Below are positions 1-7,966 of a DNA stretch of 64,000 nucleotides, piece by piece. Source of the DNA: Roseomonas indoligenes (GTDB lineage Bacteria > Pseudomonadota > Alphaproteobacteria > Acetobacterales > Acetobacteraceae); contig NZ_JAGIZA010000006.1 of assembly GCF_017813365.1 (NCBI RefSeq), positions 124,001 through 188,000 on the forward strand, in the 5' to 3' direction. The notes beneath the pieces were generated by a model. That model was given only the letters and a program-made list of their open reading frames with translations. It had not been told where the DNA came from and searched no databases. Positions within the stretch are counted from its first letter, which is position 1, and every line of letters starts with the position of its first letter. The position numbers were made by a program, and so were the translations under genes.

Positions 1-892
1 GCGGCAGGTGCAGCACCTCCCGCCGCCCGAAAAGGGTGATCTCCAGCTCCTGCCCGTCGGCCAGGGGCGTGTGGCGCAGCAAGCGCAGATCGGCGCCGGC
101 CTCGCCCACCGTCACCAGCCGCAGGTGCCGCGCGGCGGCGATGGAGCGGATGGCGGCCAGCGTCGCGCCGTCCATATCCGCGTTCGCCACCGCCGGCCGG
201 CCGGCCTCAAGCAGCGTGTCCAACAGCCGCAGCTTCGCCGCGCGGTAGTCCTCGATCGTGCCGTGGTAGTCCAGATGGTCGCGCGTCAGGTTGGAGAAGC
301 CGGCCCCCGCCAGCATCACCCCGTCCAGCCTGCGCTGCTCCAGCCCGTGGGAGGAGGCCTCCATCGCCGCGTGCGTCACCCCAGCGCGCGCGATGGCGGC
401 CAGGGTGGCGTGCAGCGAGACGGGATCCGGCGTGGTCAGCGAAGGCCCGGGCGGGAAGCCGTCCGCCACCAGCCCCAGCGTGCCCATGGAAGCGGCGCGC
501 GATCCCGCATCGGCCCAGATCTGGCGCAGGAAGTCGGCAGTGCTCGTCTTGCCGTTGGTCCCCGTGACGGCGACCACCGTGCGGGGCTGCGCGCCGTGGA
601 AGCGCGCGGCCATCAGCGCCAGTGCGCGCCGCGCATCGGCCGCCATGACCATCGGGCGCGGCGGCACGCCAGGCGGCCACTCCGTGCCTTCCGGCGCCAG
701 CACCGCCGCCGCACCGCGGCGCACCGCCTCCTCGATATGCGCGCGGCCATCCGTGCGGGCGCCTGGCAGCGCGGCGAAAAGCGCGCCCGGAACCACCTGC
801 CGGCTATCCGCCGTCAGCGCCGTCACTTCCGGCCGGGCCTCGTAGCGCATCGCGACGGAGTCCAGCCGGGCCATCAGCTCATCGAGCCTCAT
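1..892 (-). CDS. murE: UDP-N-acetylmuramoyl-tripeptide synthetase MurE, C-terminus cut off by window edge
   Basis: Cytoplasmic Mur ligase that adds the third residue (probably meso-diaminopimelate) to UDP-MurNAc-L-Ala-D-Glu in peptidoglycan precursor synthesis. The readable 297 residues start MRLDELMARLDS, carry the ATP-binding loop TGTNGKTST near residue 110, the substrate-loop region SLTTPDPVSLHA and the HAAMEASSHGL stretch typical of MurE. The ATG at 892 overlaps the ftsI stop by 14 bp, so the two are translationally coupled. The frame is open to the window edge; the DNPR motif that would confirm the amino acid added lies outside. Last visible gene of the dcw cluster here; murF and mraY would be expected next. 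Confidence 0.95.
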   Translation of the reverse strand, partial: MRLDELMARLDSVAMRYEARPEVTALTADSRQVVPGALFAALPGARTDGRAHIEEAVRRGAAAVLAPEGTEWPPGVPPRPMVMAADARRALALMAARFHGAQPRTVVAVTGTNGKTSTADFLRQIWADAGSRAASMGTLGLVADGFPPGPSLTTPDPVSLHATLAAIARAGVTHAAMEASSHGLEQRRLDGVMLAGAGFSNLTRDHLDYHGTIEDYRAAKLRLLDTLLEAGRPAVANADMDGATLAAIRSIAAARHLRLVTVGEAGADLRLLRHTPLADGQELEITLFGRREVLHLP

Positions 893-2960
893 GGCTCGTC
901 ATCAGGCCCGGCTCCTCGTCGGAGCCGGTGAGCGTCGCGGCTTCCGCGGCCATGGAGAAGCGGATGCGGCTCACCGCCTGCTGCCACATCGTCTCCACCT
1001 CCGTCACCCGCAGCGGCACGGGCGCCGGCAGGGTGGGGGAGGACGGCACGGGTTGCGGCGTCGCCGGGCGGGGCGCCATGGCCGGTGTCGTCATCGGGCG
1101 CCCCGGCACGGCCGGCGGCGCGACGGGCGCACCGGGCCGTGCGGTGGCCGCGGTCGCCGGGCGCTGCGACGGGCGTCCGGGCTGCAGCGGGATGGTGATG
1201 GCCTGCACGATGGCCGGGTCCTGTGGATTCTCGGGAATCAGTCCCAGCACCGGCGCGATGCGGGAGATCACCGTGCCCGCTGCCGGCGCCGCCACCCAGC
1301 CCGCCGTCGCGTAGCCGTGCGATCGCGCGTTCGGGTTCGGCTCGTCGACCATCACGTAAATCGCGTAGCGCGGCGCGTTCATCGGAAAGGCGCCGACGAA
1401 GGCCGCGATGCGCTTGTTCGGCAGGTAGCCGCCACGGGGCCCCGTCTTCTGCGCCGTGCCCGTTTTGCCGCCGACGAAATAGCCCGGCACATCCGCGCCC
1501 TTGCCGGAGCCGTCCGTCACGACCAGCCGCATCAGCCGCCGCATCGTCTCCGATGTGCGCTCGCTGATCACGCGCGTTCCCTCGCGCGGCACGTTCGGCG
1601 GCTGCGCCAGCAGCGTCGGCTGGCGGAGGATGCCGCCATTCGCCACCGCCGAGATGCCGGTGACGACGTGCAGCGGCGTCACCGCGATGCCGTGGCCGTA
1701 GGAGATCGTGAACATGTTGATCTCCTTCCAGCCACTGGCCGGCGGGACCATCGGCAGCGCCGTCTCCGTCAGCTCGATCCCCTGGCGGGAGAGCATGCCC
1801 ATGCGGCCCAGGAACTCGCGCTGTCGCTGCGGCCCGAAGGTCTGCGCCATGTGCGCTGCGCCGAGGTTGGAGGAATAGGCCAGCACCTCGGGGAAGGTGA
1901 TGATCCGGTTCTTGCCCTTGTAGTCCGTGATCGTGAAGCGCCCGAAGCGGATCGGGTGCGCCGCGTCGAAGGTGCTCGTGTTCACGTTCGCCGTGCCGAA
2001 CTCCAGCGCGGCGGAGGCGGTGAGAAGCTTGAAGGTCGATCCCGGTTCGTAGGTGCCGACGGTGACGCGGTTGAAGCGCTGGTCCTGCGTCGCCTCGCCG
2101 ATGTCGCCCGCGTCGTAATCGGGCAGGGACACCATGGCCAGCACCTCGGCCGTGTTGATGTCCAGCACCACCCCCGCACCGCCGATGCCGGAGAAGTCCT
2201 CGATAGCCTTCGCCACGCCGTCGCGCAGCGCCAGCTGCACGCGGATGTCGATGGCGGTCCGCAGCGGGTCGTTCGGCCGCGCCCGCAGCCGCTCGTCGTG
2301 GTAGCGCTCCATGCCGGAAAGGCCGGCGCCGTCCACGTCCACGTTGCCCAGCACATGCACCGCCGCCCGGCCCTGCGGGTAGTAGCGGCGCTCGCCCTCC
2401 TCGAAGTGCAGCCCGGCCACGCCGAGGTCGTTCACCGCCTGCTTCTCGCGCGGTGTCAGAGCGCGGGCGAGGTAGGAGAACTGCCGCTCGCCGGAGAGGC
2501 GGCCAACCAGCCTCTCCCGGTCCAGCTGCGGCAGCACGCGGGCGAGCCGCGGGGCCACCTCGGCCGGGTTATCGATCTGCCGGGGATTGGCATAGAGCGC
2601 GGTGACAGGCAGCGAGACCGCGAGGATCTCCCCATTGCGGTCCGTGATCGGCGCGCGGCCCGTCACCGGATCGGGCCGGGGGACGGAAGCCGCCTCGCGC
2701 TCGGCCATGCGGCGCGGTTCGCGCGGATCGATCACCGTCGCGATCGTCGCCTTCAGCGCCACGGCGCCATAGATCAGGCCGAAGCCGGCGGCGGCCATCA
2801 CCAGCCGCCCGCGGCTCTTCTCCAGCACAGCCCGGCGCGCCAGGTCCGGCTGGCCGAGGCGCGCGGCTCCGCGGCCGTCCGTCACCCGCGCGGCCTGCAC
2901 GGGCTCGCGCAGCTGGTAGGCGATGGCGGCGTTCGGGTCGGGGGCTGCGGGGTCGTTCAC
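879..2960 (-). CDS. ftsI: Peptidoglycan D,D-transpeptidase FtsI (PBP3)
   Basis: Septal class B penicillin-binding protein that cross-links peptidoglycan during division. 693 residues: cytoplasmic N-terminus, one membrane segment at about 54-75, a PBP dimerisation domain, then the transpeptidase domain with the catalytic motif STFK (Ser about 308), SSN (about 363) and KTGT (Lys about 499). The C-terminal 110 residues are a Pro/Ala/Thr-rich extension not usual in FtsI. The start is GTG at 2960, overlapping the upstream ftsL-like stop as GTGA, which fixes it. Part of the mraZ-rsmH-ftsL-ftsI-murE operon with every junction overlapping. Confidence 0.96.
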   Translation of the reverse strand: MNDPAAPDPNAAIAYQLREPVQAARVTDGRGAARLGQPDLARRAVLEKSRGRLVMAAAGFGLIYGAVALKATIATVIDPREPRRMAEREAASVPRPDPVTGRAPITDRNGEILAVSLPVTALYANPRQIDNPAEVAPRLARVLPQLDRERLVGRLSGERQFSYLARALTPREKQAVNDLGVAGLHFEEGERRYYPQGRAAVHVLGNVDVDGAGLSGMERYHDERLRARPNDPLRTAIDIRVQLALRDGVAKAIEDFSGIGGAGVVLDINTAEVLAMVSLPDYDAGDIGEATQDQRFNRVTVGTYEPGSTFKLLTASAALEFGTANVNTSTFDAAHPIRFGRFTITDYKGKNRIITFPEVLAYSSNLGAAHMAQTFGPQRQREFLGRMGMLSRQGIELTETALPMVPPASGWKEINMFTISYGHGIAVTPLHVVTGISAVANGGILRQPTLLAQPPNVPREGTRVISERTSETMRRLMRLVVTDGSGKGADVPGYFVGGKTGTAQKTGPRGGYLPNKRIAAFVGAFPMNAPRYAIYVMVDEPNPNARSHGYATAGWVAAPAAGTVISRIAPVLGLIPENPQDPAIVQAITIPLQPGRPSQRPATAATARPGAPVAPPAVPGRPMTTPAMAPRPATPQPVPSSPTLPAPVPLRVTEVETMWQQAVSRIRFSMAAEAATLTGSDEEPGLMTSHEAR

Positions 2961-3931
2961 CGCAGCGTGCCCGCGCTTGCGCTGGCCACCGGCACCGGCG
3001 GCGCGAGCATGGGCCGGGACGCAGCCCCGAGCATCGAACCCATCTGGGCGGCGAGCGGGGAGGGCGACACCGGGGCGGGCGGCGGCGGCGCGCTCGGGCG
3101 CATGTGCAGCGCCGTGCGCAGCAGGGCCGCCGGCTGCGGCGGGGCCGCCAGGTTCATGCCGCGATCCACCTCACGCTCGGCCAGTCGGGGTTCCGCCACG
3201 CGGGGGCGGGGCGCGCGTGGCGCCTCCGCTCGGGCCATCTCGGCGCGGCCGGCATCGGACCGTGCAATCTCGGCCGGGCGGGGCGCCGGCTCACGCGGCT
3301 CGGGAAGGCGCATCGTGGCCACCTGCGGCAGGTGCGGCGGCGCCACGCGCGCGGGCCGCTCCACGACGGCGCGCTCGATCTGGGCCGGCGGGGAAGGTGC
3401 CCGCTCGGCGGAGGCGACAGCAACTGGCGCGGGTCGGGCCGGGGCGGCAGGCGGCGGCGGCGGCGCGTCGGGCGGCAGCGGCAGGGCGGCAAATAGGTTT
3501 GGATCCGCGGCGCCGGCGGTCGCCGGCAGGGACGGGCCGGGGATGCCCGTGACGGAGGCGGCCGCCGCCACGGCCACGCTGCTGGCGGACCCGCCCCGCT
3601 CGCCGGGTATGGGGGCGAAGAGGCTCGGCGCGCCGGCGAAGGACACCGCTGCCGGCAGGCGCCGGTCCAGCTCGGCCGGCCGCACGAACTGCGCGGTCTG
3701 CATCACCTCGAGCGGCAGAACCCGGTTGGCGGCGGCGCGCAGGCGCTCCGGCTCGTTCAGCATCGCCCATTCGGCGCGCAGCACCGCCGTGCGCTCCCGC
3801 GCCGCCTCGGTCTGCTTCACCGTGTCGCGCAGCACCTTCTCCAGCTGCGAGACGTCGTGCTTCACCGAGTAGAGGTGCAGCCCCGCCCCCGCGGCCGCGA
3901 CCAGCGAGAGAAAGGTGAGGGGTCGAATCAT
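2957..3931 (-). CDS. ftsL: FtsL-like division protein with long Pro/Ala-rich C-terminal tail
   Basis: Placed between rsmH and ftsI, where FtsL sits in dcw clusters, and overlapping both by 4 bp. FtsL is a bitopic division protein that works with FtsB/FtsQ to activate FtsWI. The N-terminus has a membrane segment (about residues 4-20), then a coiled coil (about 24-60) with the [14 protein letters not shown] stretch that resembles the FtsL conserved segment around 60-73. The protein is 324 residues, against roughly 90-130 for most FtsL; residues from about 100 on are low-complexity Pro, Ala and Arg rich. The identity of the first 100 residues is well supported by position and shape; the function of the tail is unknown. 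Confidence 0.85.
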   Translation of the reverse strand: MIRPLTFLSLVAAAGAGLHLYSVKHDVSQLEKVLRDTVKQTEAARERTAVLRAEWAMLNEPERLRAAANRVLPLEVMQTAQFVRPAELDRRLPAAVSFAGAPSLFAPIPGERGGSASSVAVAAAASVTGIPGPSLPATAGAADPNLFAALPLPPDAPPPPPAAPARPAPVAVASAERAPSPPAQIERAVVERPARVAPPHLPQVATMRLPEPREPAPRPAEIARSDAGRAEMARAEAPRAPRPRVAEPRLAEREVDRGMNLAAPPQPAALLRTALHMRPSAPPPPAPVSPSPLAAQMGSMLGAASRPMLAPPVPVASASAGTLR

Positions 3932-4905
3932 GCGGCCAGCCTCTCGATGGCGCGGAGCCTTGCGGACCGCGCGCGGGGGTTCGTGTCTGTCTCTGCGGTT
4001 GATGGCCGCAGGGCGGTGTTGGTGAGCAGGCGGAATTCCGCCGACTTCTGGGCATGCACGAGGGATGCCGGATCGAAGCGGGAGGCGCCGGGCGCCTTCC
4101 CCGCCGCGTCGCGCATGAAGCGCTTCACGATTCGGTCCTCGAGCGAGTGGAAGGAGACGACGACGAGGCGCCCGCCGGGGGCCAGCAGCCGCACGGCCGC
4201 TTCCAGCCCGCGCTCCACCTCGCCCAGCTCGTCGTTCACGCGCAGGCGCAGCGCCTGGAAGGAACGGGTCGCGCTGTCCATGCCGGAGGGGTCGCGCGGC
4301 ATCACCATGTGGATGGCCTCGGCCAGCTGCAGCGTCGTCTCAAAGGGGGCGTCGCCGCGGGCGGCGATGATCTTGCGGGCGATCCGGCGGGAATGGCGCT
4401 CCTCGCCCAGTTCCCACAGCATGTCGGCCAGCTCGCGCTCCGGCAGGGTGTTCACCAGGTCCGCCGCGCTGGGGCCGGACTTCTCCATCCGCATGTCCAG
4501 CGGCCCGTCGGTGCGGAAGGAGAAGCCGCGATCCGCCTCGTCGATCTGGTAGGAGGAGACGCCGAGGTCGAGCACCACCCCGTCCAGCGCCGTGATCCCG
4601 CGATCCGCCATCAGGGCGGCCATGTCGCCGAACCGTCCCTCCACCAGGTGCAGCCGCCCGGGGAAGCGGTCCACGAGGGAGGCGCCGCGGGCGATCGCGT
4701 CGGGGTCGCGATCCACGGCGTAGAGGGTGCAGGCGGCGGAGGAGAGGATGGCGGCGCTGTAGCCGCCGCCGCCGAAGGTGCCGTCGAGAAAGGTGGCGCC
4801 GTCGCGAGGGGCGAGCGTCGCCAGCACCTCGGCCAGCATGACAGGCACGTGGCCGCCGCCGGTGGGGTCCGGCGCGACCAGGGAAAGGAAGGGAGCCTCG
4901 CTCAT
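3928..4905 (-). CDS. rsmH: 16S rRNA (cytosine1402-N4)-methyltransferase RsmH (MraW)
   Basis: SAM-dependent methyltransferase that modifies C1402 in the 16S rRNA decoding region. The 325-residue protein has the conserved [10 protein letters not shown] start, the SAM loop [17 protein letters not shown], the [12 protein letters not shown] segment and the late [14 protein letters not shown] motif, all diagnostic of RsmH. The ATG at 4905 overlaps the mraZ stop as ATGA; the open frame runs further upstream but that part is only mraZ read out of frame. The stop overlaps the ftsL-like ATG in the same way. Confidence 0.97.
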   Translation of the reverse strand: MSEAPFLSLVAPDPTGGGHVPVMLAEVLATLAPRDGATFLDGTFGGGGYSAAILSSAACTLYAVDRDPDAIARGASLVDRFPGRLHLVEGRFGDMAALMADRGITALDGVVLDLGVSSYQIDEADRGFSFRTDGPLDMRMEKSGPSAADLVNTLPERELADMLWELGEERHSRRIARKIIAARGDAPFETTLQLAEAIHMVMPRDPSGMDSATRSFQALRLRVNDELGEVERGLEAAVRLLAPGGRLVVVSFHSLEDRIVKRFMRDAAGKAPGASRFDPASLVHAQKSAEFRLLTNTALRPSTAETDTNPRARSARLRAIERLAA

Positions 4906-5363
4906 GCGCGGCCTCCCGCGGTCGCCGGCACGGTCAGCCCGCGCTCGCGCGCCCGCTGGCGCGCGGCCTCGACCCGCCTGCGGGCCGCCTCGGGCTCCCA
5001 GAGCTGGAAGGAGCGCCCGGTGCCGAGGAAGGTCACCGCCTCCGTCAGCCCGGCATGGGCGATCAGGTCTTCCGGCAGCACCACCCGCCCCTCGCCATCG
5101 GGCTTGAGCGGATAGGCATCGGCGAAGAGGCTGAGGGAAAGGTCGTCGAGGTTGTCGGAGAAGACATCCAGCTGCTCCAGCCCCGCGGCCATGGTCTCGA
5201 AGACCGGCTGCGGCCAGGCCTCCACGCAGGCATCGCGGTGGGAAAGGCGAAGGATGATGTCCTGCGTGCCCAGGCGCTCCAGGGCCGCGCGGAAGGCGGC
5301 AGGGACGGAAACCCGGCCCTTCCGATCCAGCTTGCCCGTGAAGGTGCCCATGAAATGGGTCAT
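4902..5363 (-). CDS. mraZ: Transcriptional regulator MraZ
   Basis: First gene of the dcw operon. MraZ is a ring-forming AbrB-fold DNA-binding protein that represses its own operon in characterised bacteria. The 153 residues contain the two SpoVT-AbrB half motifs: [15 protein letters not shown] near 11-25 and [14 protein letters not shown] near 88-101. The ATG at 5363 opens [11 protein letters not shown]; an alternative ATG four codons later would match many family starts. A leader of about 145 nt separates it from a promoter carrying TGGGN boxes at 5511-5535. Confidence 0.96.
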   Translation of the reverse strand: MTHFMGTFTGKLDRKGRVSVPAAFRAALERLGTQDIILRLSHRDACVEAWPQPVFETMAAGLEQLDVFSDNLDDLSLSLFADAYPLKPDGEGRVVLPEDLIAHAGLTEAVTFLGTGRSFQLWEPEAARRRVEAARQRARERGLTVPATAGGRA

Positions 5364-5510
5364 CCGCTGGACGTCCGCCCCCTCGCGGCCGCACTGGGCG
5401 ACTGGTGTGATCCCCTCAGATGGCCGGCGAGGCCCCCCGACCCCGCCGGCTCACCCGACCATCCCGCCAGCCCCTCGCCCCCCTCAGGTCCGGGCCCTTG
5501 CGGGATGCCT

Positions 5511-5541
5511 TGGGATAACATGGGCCGTGATGGGTCAACAA
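5511..5541 (-). promoter_or_regulatory. Candidate mraZ/dcw promoter overlapped by three MraZ-type TGGGN boxes
   Basis: Read on the minus strand, TTGTTG (5536-5541) and TTATCC (5513-5518) are separated by 17 bp, a reasonable sigma-70-type promoter. On the plus strand the same DNA holds TGGGA (5511), TGGGC (5521) and TGGGT (5531), exactly 10 bp apart, with a degenerate CGGGA at 5501. MraZ is known to bind TGGGN repeats separated by 5 nt. The boxes lie in the promoter itself and run opposite to mraZ, so binding should occlude polymerase. Box spacing is seen directly; promoter and MraZ binding are inferred. Confidence 0.65.
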
Positions 5542-5648
5542 GCGCGATTGCGTGTGCGCGACAAACTGTTGCTGGCAGGCAACGCTACTGAAAGCCGAGC
5601 AATTCAATCGGTTATGCGGGTGAACTGAAAGTCTTGTTTAGGAGAGGA

Positions 5649-6059
5649 AATGCCAGACGGCCTGTAAGCCGGGTTCTGTCAGCCCCCGGCTCTCGCCGGG
5701 AACAGGACGACCATTCCTCTGGAACCCCTGTTGCCAGGGGCTTCTCGCGGCCAACCCGGATGGCGGGGCGGGAAGCCCCTGGCGGCGAGTCCCGAAGGAA
5801 TCCCGCCGGCCATCCCTATTCGGCCTTGCTCCCGGTGGGGTTTGCCGTGCCGCCCCTGTCGCCAGGGGCGCGGTGGGCTCTTACCCCACCGTTTCACCCT
5901 TGCCTGGAAGGCCTTTCGGCCGTCCCGGCGGTCTCTTCTCTGTGGCACTGTCCCTGGGGTCGCCCCCGCCGGCCGTTAGCCGGCACCGTTTTCCCATGGA
6001 GCCCGGACTTTCCTCCACCGCCCCTTTCGGTGCTGGCAGCGGTCGTCCGGCCGTCTGGC
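5649..6059 (-). ncRNA. rnpB: RNase P RNA, catalytic subunit
   Basis: RNA component of RNase P, which matures tRNA 5' ends. Read on the minus strand the 5' strand of helix P1, CCAGACGGCC (6049-6058), pairs perfectly with GGCCGTCTGG near the 3' end (5653-5662). Conserved blocks are present in order: GGAGGAAAGTCCGGGCTCC, AGAGACCGCC, GGGTAAGAGCCCACCG and the 3' signature ACAGAACCCGGCTTACAGGC. Length is about 410 nt, normal for a type A alphaproteobacterial RNA. Ends are estimated from P1 and the upstream promoter and may be off by a few nt. Confidence 0.95.
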
Positions 6060-6065
6060 GCGCGG

Positions 6066-6094
6066 GGTATGCGACTCGGTCGAACGGGGGTCAA
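6066..6094 (-). promoter_or_regulatory. rnpB promoter
   Basis: On the minus strand TTGACC (6089-6094) and CATACC (6066-6071) are separated by exactly 17 bp and lie 7-8 bp before the RNase P RNA P1 helix, as expected for a strong constitutive promoter. It sits in the 45-bp gap after the amidase stop codon. Confidence 0.75.
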
Positions 6095-6103
6095 CCCGCC
6101 CGC

Positions 6104-6922
6104 TCAGCGCCTCGCCGCCTCCTCCGACTCGGCTGCGGCCAGCGCCGCCACCGCCTCCAGCCGGGCCAGGGTGCCGGCATCGGCCCGGCCGCCCCACTCC
6201 TCCTGTCGCCAGTGCCGCTGGAAGGCTACCAGGGCCACGTCCGGCCGCGCGGGGTCCACCGGGTAGCCGATCCGCCGCAGCAGTTCGGATGCCCGTGCCA
6301 TGCCGCCCGGCACGGTGGAGAGGTCGCCGCCCTCCACACCTTCCGGCCACAATCCGATGCCGAGGGAGGCCAGGCCCTGCCAGTCGAACAGTTCCCCCGG
6401 GTCCCGCTTGCGGTCCGGCGCCACGTCGCTGTGCGCCACCACGTTCCGCGCGGGGATGGGATGGCGCGAGAGGATCTCCAGGCAGAGATCGGCCAGAGCC
6501 GCCATCTGCAGGGCGGGGAAGGGCCGGTAGCCGCAGGAATGGCCGGGGTTCACCACCTCGATCCCAATGCTGCGGGCGTTTAGCCCCTCATGGCCCCGCC
6601 AGTGGGAGATGCCGGCATGGGCGGCCCGCCGCGCCTCCGGCACCAGCCGGAACACCCTCCCGTCCTCCTCCACCACGTAATGGGCAGAGACCTTCGCCAC
6701 CGGGTCGCGCAGCCGCTCGATGGCCGCCGCACCGCTCTCCATGTCCGTGTAGTGCAGGATCAGCGTGTCGATCGGCACGCCCGGCGGCCGGTCGTCCTGG
6801 TTCGGGCTCGGCAACTCCTTCACCGCCAGCCCGCCCTCGATGGGCACCCGCGGCAGCCCGGCCGCCCGGCCCTTGCGGGCACCGGGCCGGGGGCCGGGAA
6901 GGGGGCCGCGCCGGGCGGTCAC
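6104..6922 (-). CDS. N-acetylmuramoyl-L-alanine amidase (AmpD/AmiD family) with C-terminal peptidoglycan-binding domain
   Basis: Zn-dependent amidase cutting the MurNAc-L-Ala bond in muropeptides. 272 residues: an Amidase_2 domain at about 50-175 with the first Zn ligand in LILHYTD, the central HWRGHEGLNARSIGIEVVN block, and the second His plus Asp in VVAHSDVAPDRKRDPG; then a helical peptidoglycan-binding type domain from about 205. No signal peptide is obvious, so it may act in the cytoplasm in recycling like AmpD, although the C-terminal domain is more like periplasmic AmiD. The start is GTG at 6922, preceded by GAGG 8 nt upstream, which overlaps the stop region of the djlA-like gene. Confidence 0.88.
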   Translation of the reverse strand: MTARRGPLPGPRPGARKGRAAGLPRVPIEGGLAVKELPSPNQDDRPPGVPIDTLILHYTDMESGAAAIERLRDPVAKVSAHYVVEEDGRVFRLVPEARRAAHAGISHWRGHEGLNARSIGIEVVNPGHSCGYRPFPALQMAALADLCLEILSRHPIPARNVVAHSDVAPDRKRDPGELFDWQGLASLGIGLWPEGVEGGDLSTVPGGMARASELLRRIGYPVDPARPDVALVAFQRHWRQEEWGGRADAGTLARLEAVAALAAAESEEAARR

Positions 6923-6932
6923 GGGGGGATCC

Positions 6933-7718
6933 TCATAGGCCGCGCTCCCGCTTGATCCGGTCCCAGGCCGCGTTGATGTCCGCCACCTTCTCCGTCGCCC
7001 GCCGTGCCATCTCCACCGGCAGACCGCGTGCGGCGAGGCTGTCCGGATGGTGCTCCCGCATCAGCCGCTTCCAGGTGGCGCGGATCTGCTCGTCCGTTGC
7101 CCCGCGCGGCAGGCCCAGCACGGCGTAGGGGTCCGGGCCCTCGGGCGCGAGGGCGGGGGAGGAGGGGTTGGGCCGCCCCAGCCGCGCCCTTTCCCAGGAC
7201 GCCGCGTCCAGCCCGAAGCGGGCATGCACCCCGCCCAGAAAGGCCAGTTCAGTCCGGTTCGCCGCCCCGTCCGCCTCGGCGATGCGGAACAGCGCGCCCA
7301 GCACGTCCTCCAGCACCGGCCGCTCCTCCGCGAAGGCAGCGCCCAGGCGCTCGGCGTAGGGCTCCGCGCCCTCGGCGCTGTCCCGTGCCCGGTCGAAGAG
7401 CTGCGCCACCTCCCGCATGTTCTCCGGCGGCACGTGGAAGACGCGCTTGAAGGCGTCGATCTCCTCGCGCTTCACGGGGCCATCGGCCTTGGCGAGCTTC
7501 GCCGAGAGCACGACAACGGAAACCGCGAAAAGGCTTTCCCGCGAGCCGAGCATCGCCGCGATCCGCGCGCCGTCCAGGCCGGGCAGACCCATGTTCAGGC
7601 CGCGCCCGAGCGTGCCCTCGTCCGCCGCGTGCCCCAGCGCGCTGCCGAGCATGGCGCCCACCGGCCCGCCCATGGCGAAGCCGACCGCCCCGCCGATGAT
7701 CTTACCCCAGAACCCCAT
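6933..7718 (-). CDS. djlA: DjlA-like co-chaperone: TerB domain plus C-terminal J domain
   Basis: 261 residues with a glycine-rich N-terminal segment (about 5-35) that could be membrane-associated, a TerB-like acidic helical domain at about 55-170, and a J domain at about 193-260 with DPYAVLGLPRGATDEQIR and the HPD motif in REHHPDSL that stimulates DnaK. This order is that of DjlA, a membrane-anchored DnaK co-chaperone, though the N-terminal anchor here is less hydrophobic than in E. coli. Followed by the amidase after 10 bp, probably an operon. Confidence 0.85.
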   Translation of the reverse strand: MGFWGKIIGGAVGFAMGGPVGAMLGSALGHAADEGTLGRGLNMGLPGLDGARIAAMLGSRESLFAVSVVVLSAKLAKADGPVKREEIDAFKRVFHVPPENMREVAQLFDRARDSAEGAEPYAERLGAAFAEERPVLEDVLGALFRIAEADGAANRTELAFLGGVHARFGLDAASWERARLGRPNPSSPALAPEGPDPYAVLGLPRGATDEQIRATWKRLMREHHPDSLAARGLPVEMARRATEKVADINAAWDRIKRERGL

Positions 7719-7966
7719 GGGTCAGCCCGAGCGCGCTCCGTCCGCCGATCCGCCTAGCCTATGCCCGGAAACATGCCCGCGCGAAAGCGCACTTCCTTGT
7801 CCCCCGCCCCCGCCTCAAGCATGGTCCAGCCACGGGGAATCGTGGTCCCGGCAGGGCGGAGGCAGGGTGTCGACAAGGGCGGCCATGGGCGGGGCGGAAC
7901 CGGGCCATTCCCGGCCGGCCCCGGGCAGAACCTGGCCGGCCGCCGGCAGGGCCTGGCCGGACTAGG

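Noticed and set aside
891-3872. 993-aa plus-strand frame opposite ftsI and ftsL
   Set aside because: An antisense shadow produced by high-GC codon use; the minus-strand genes have family motifs and 4-bp overlaps.
5634-6583. Plus-strand frames of 210 and 236 aa
   Set aside because: They are antisense to RNase P RNA and the amidase, both well supported on the minus strand.
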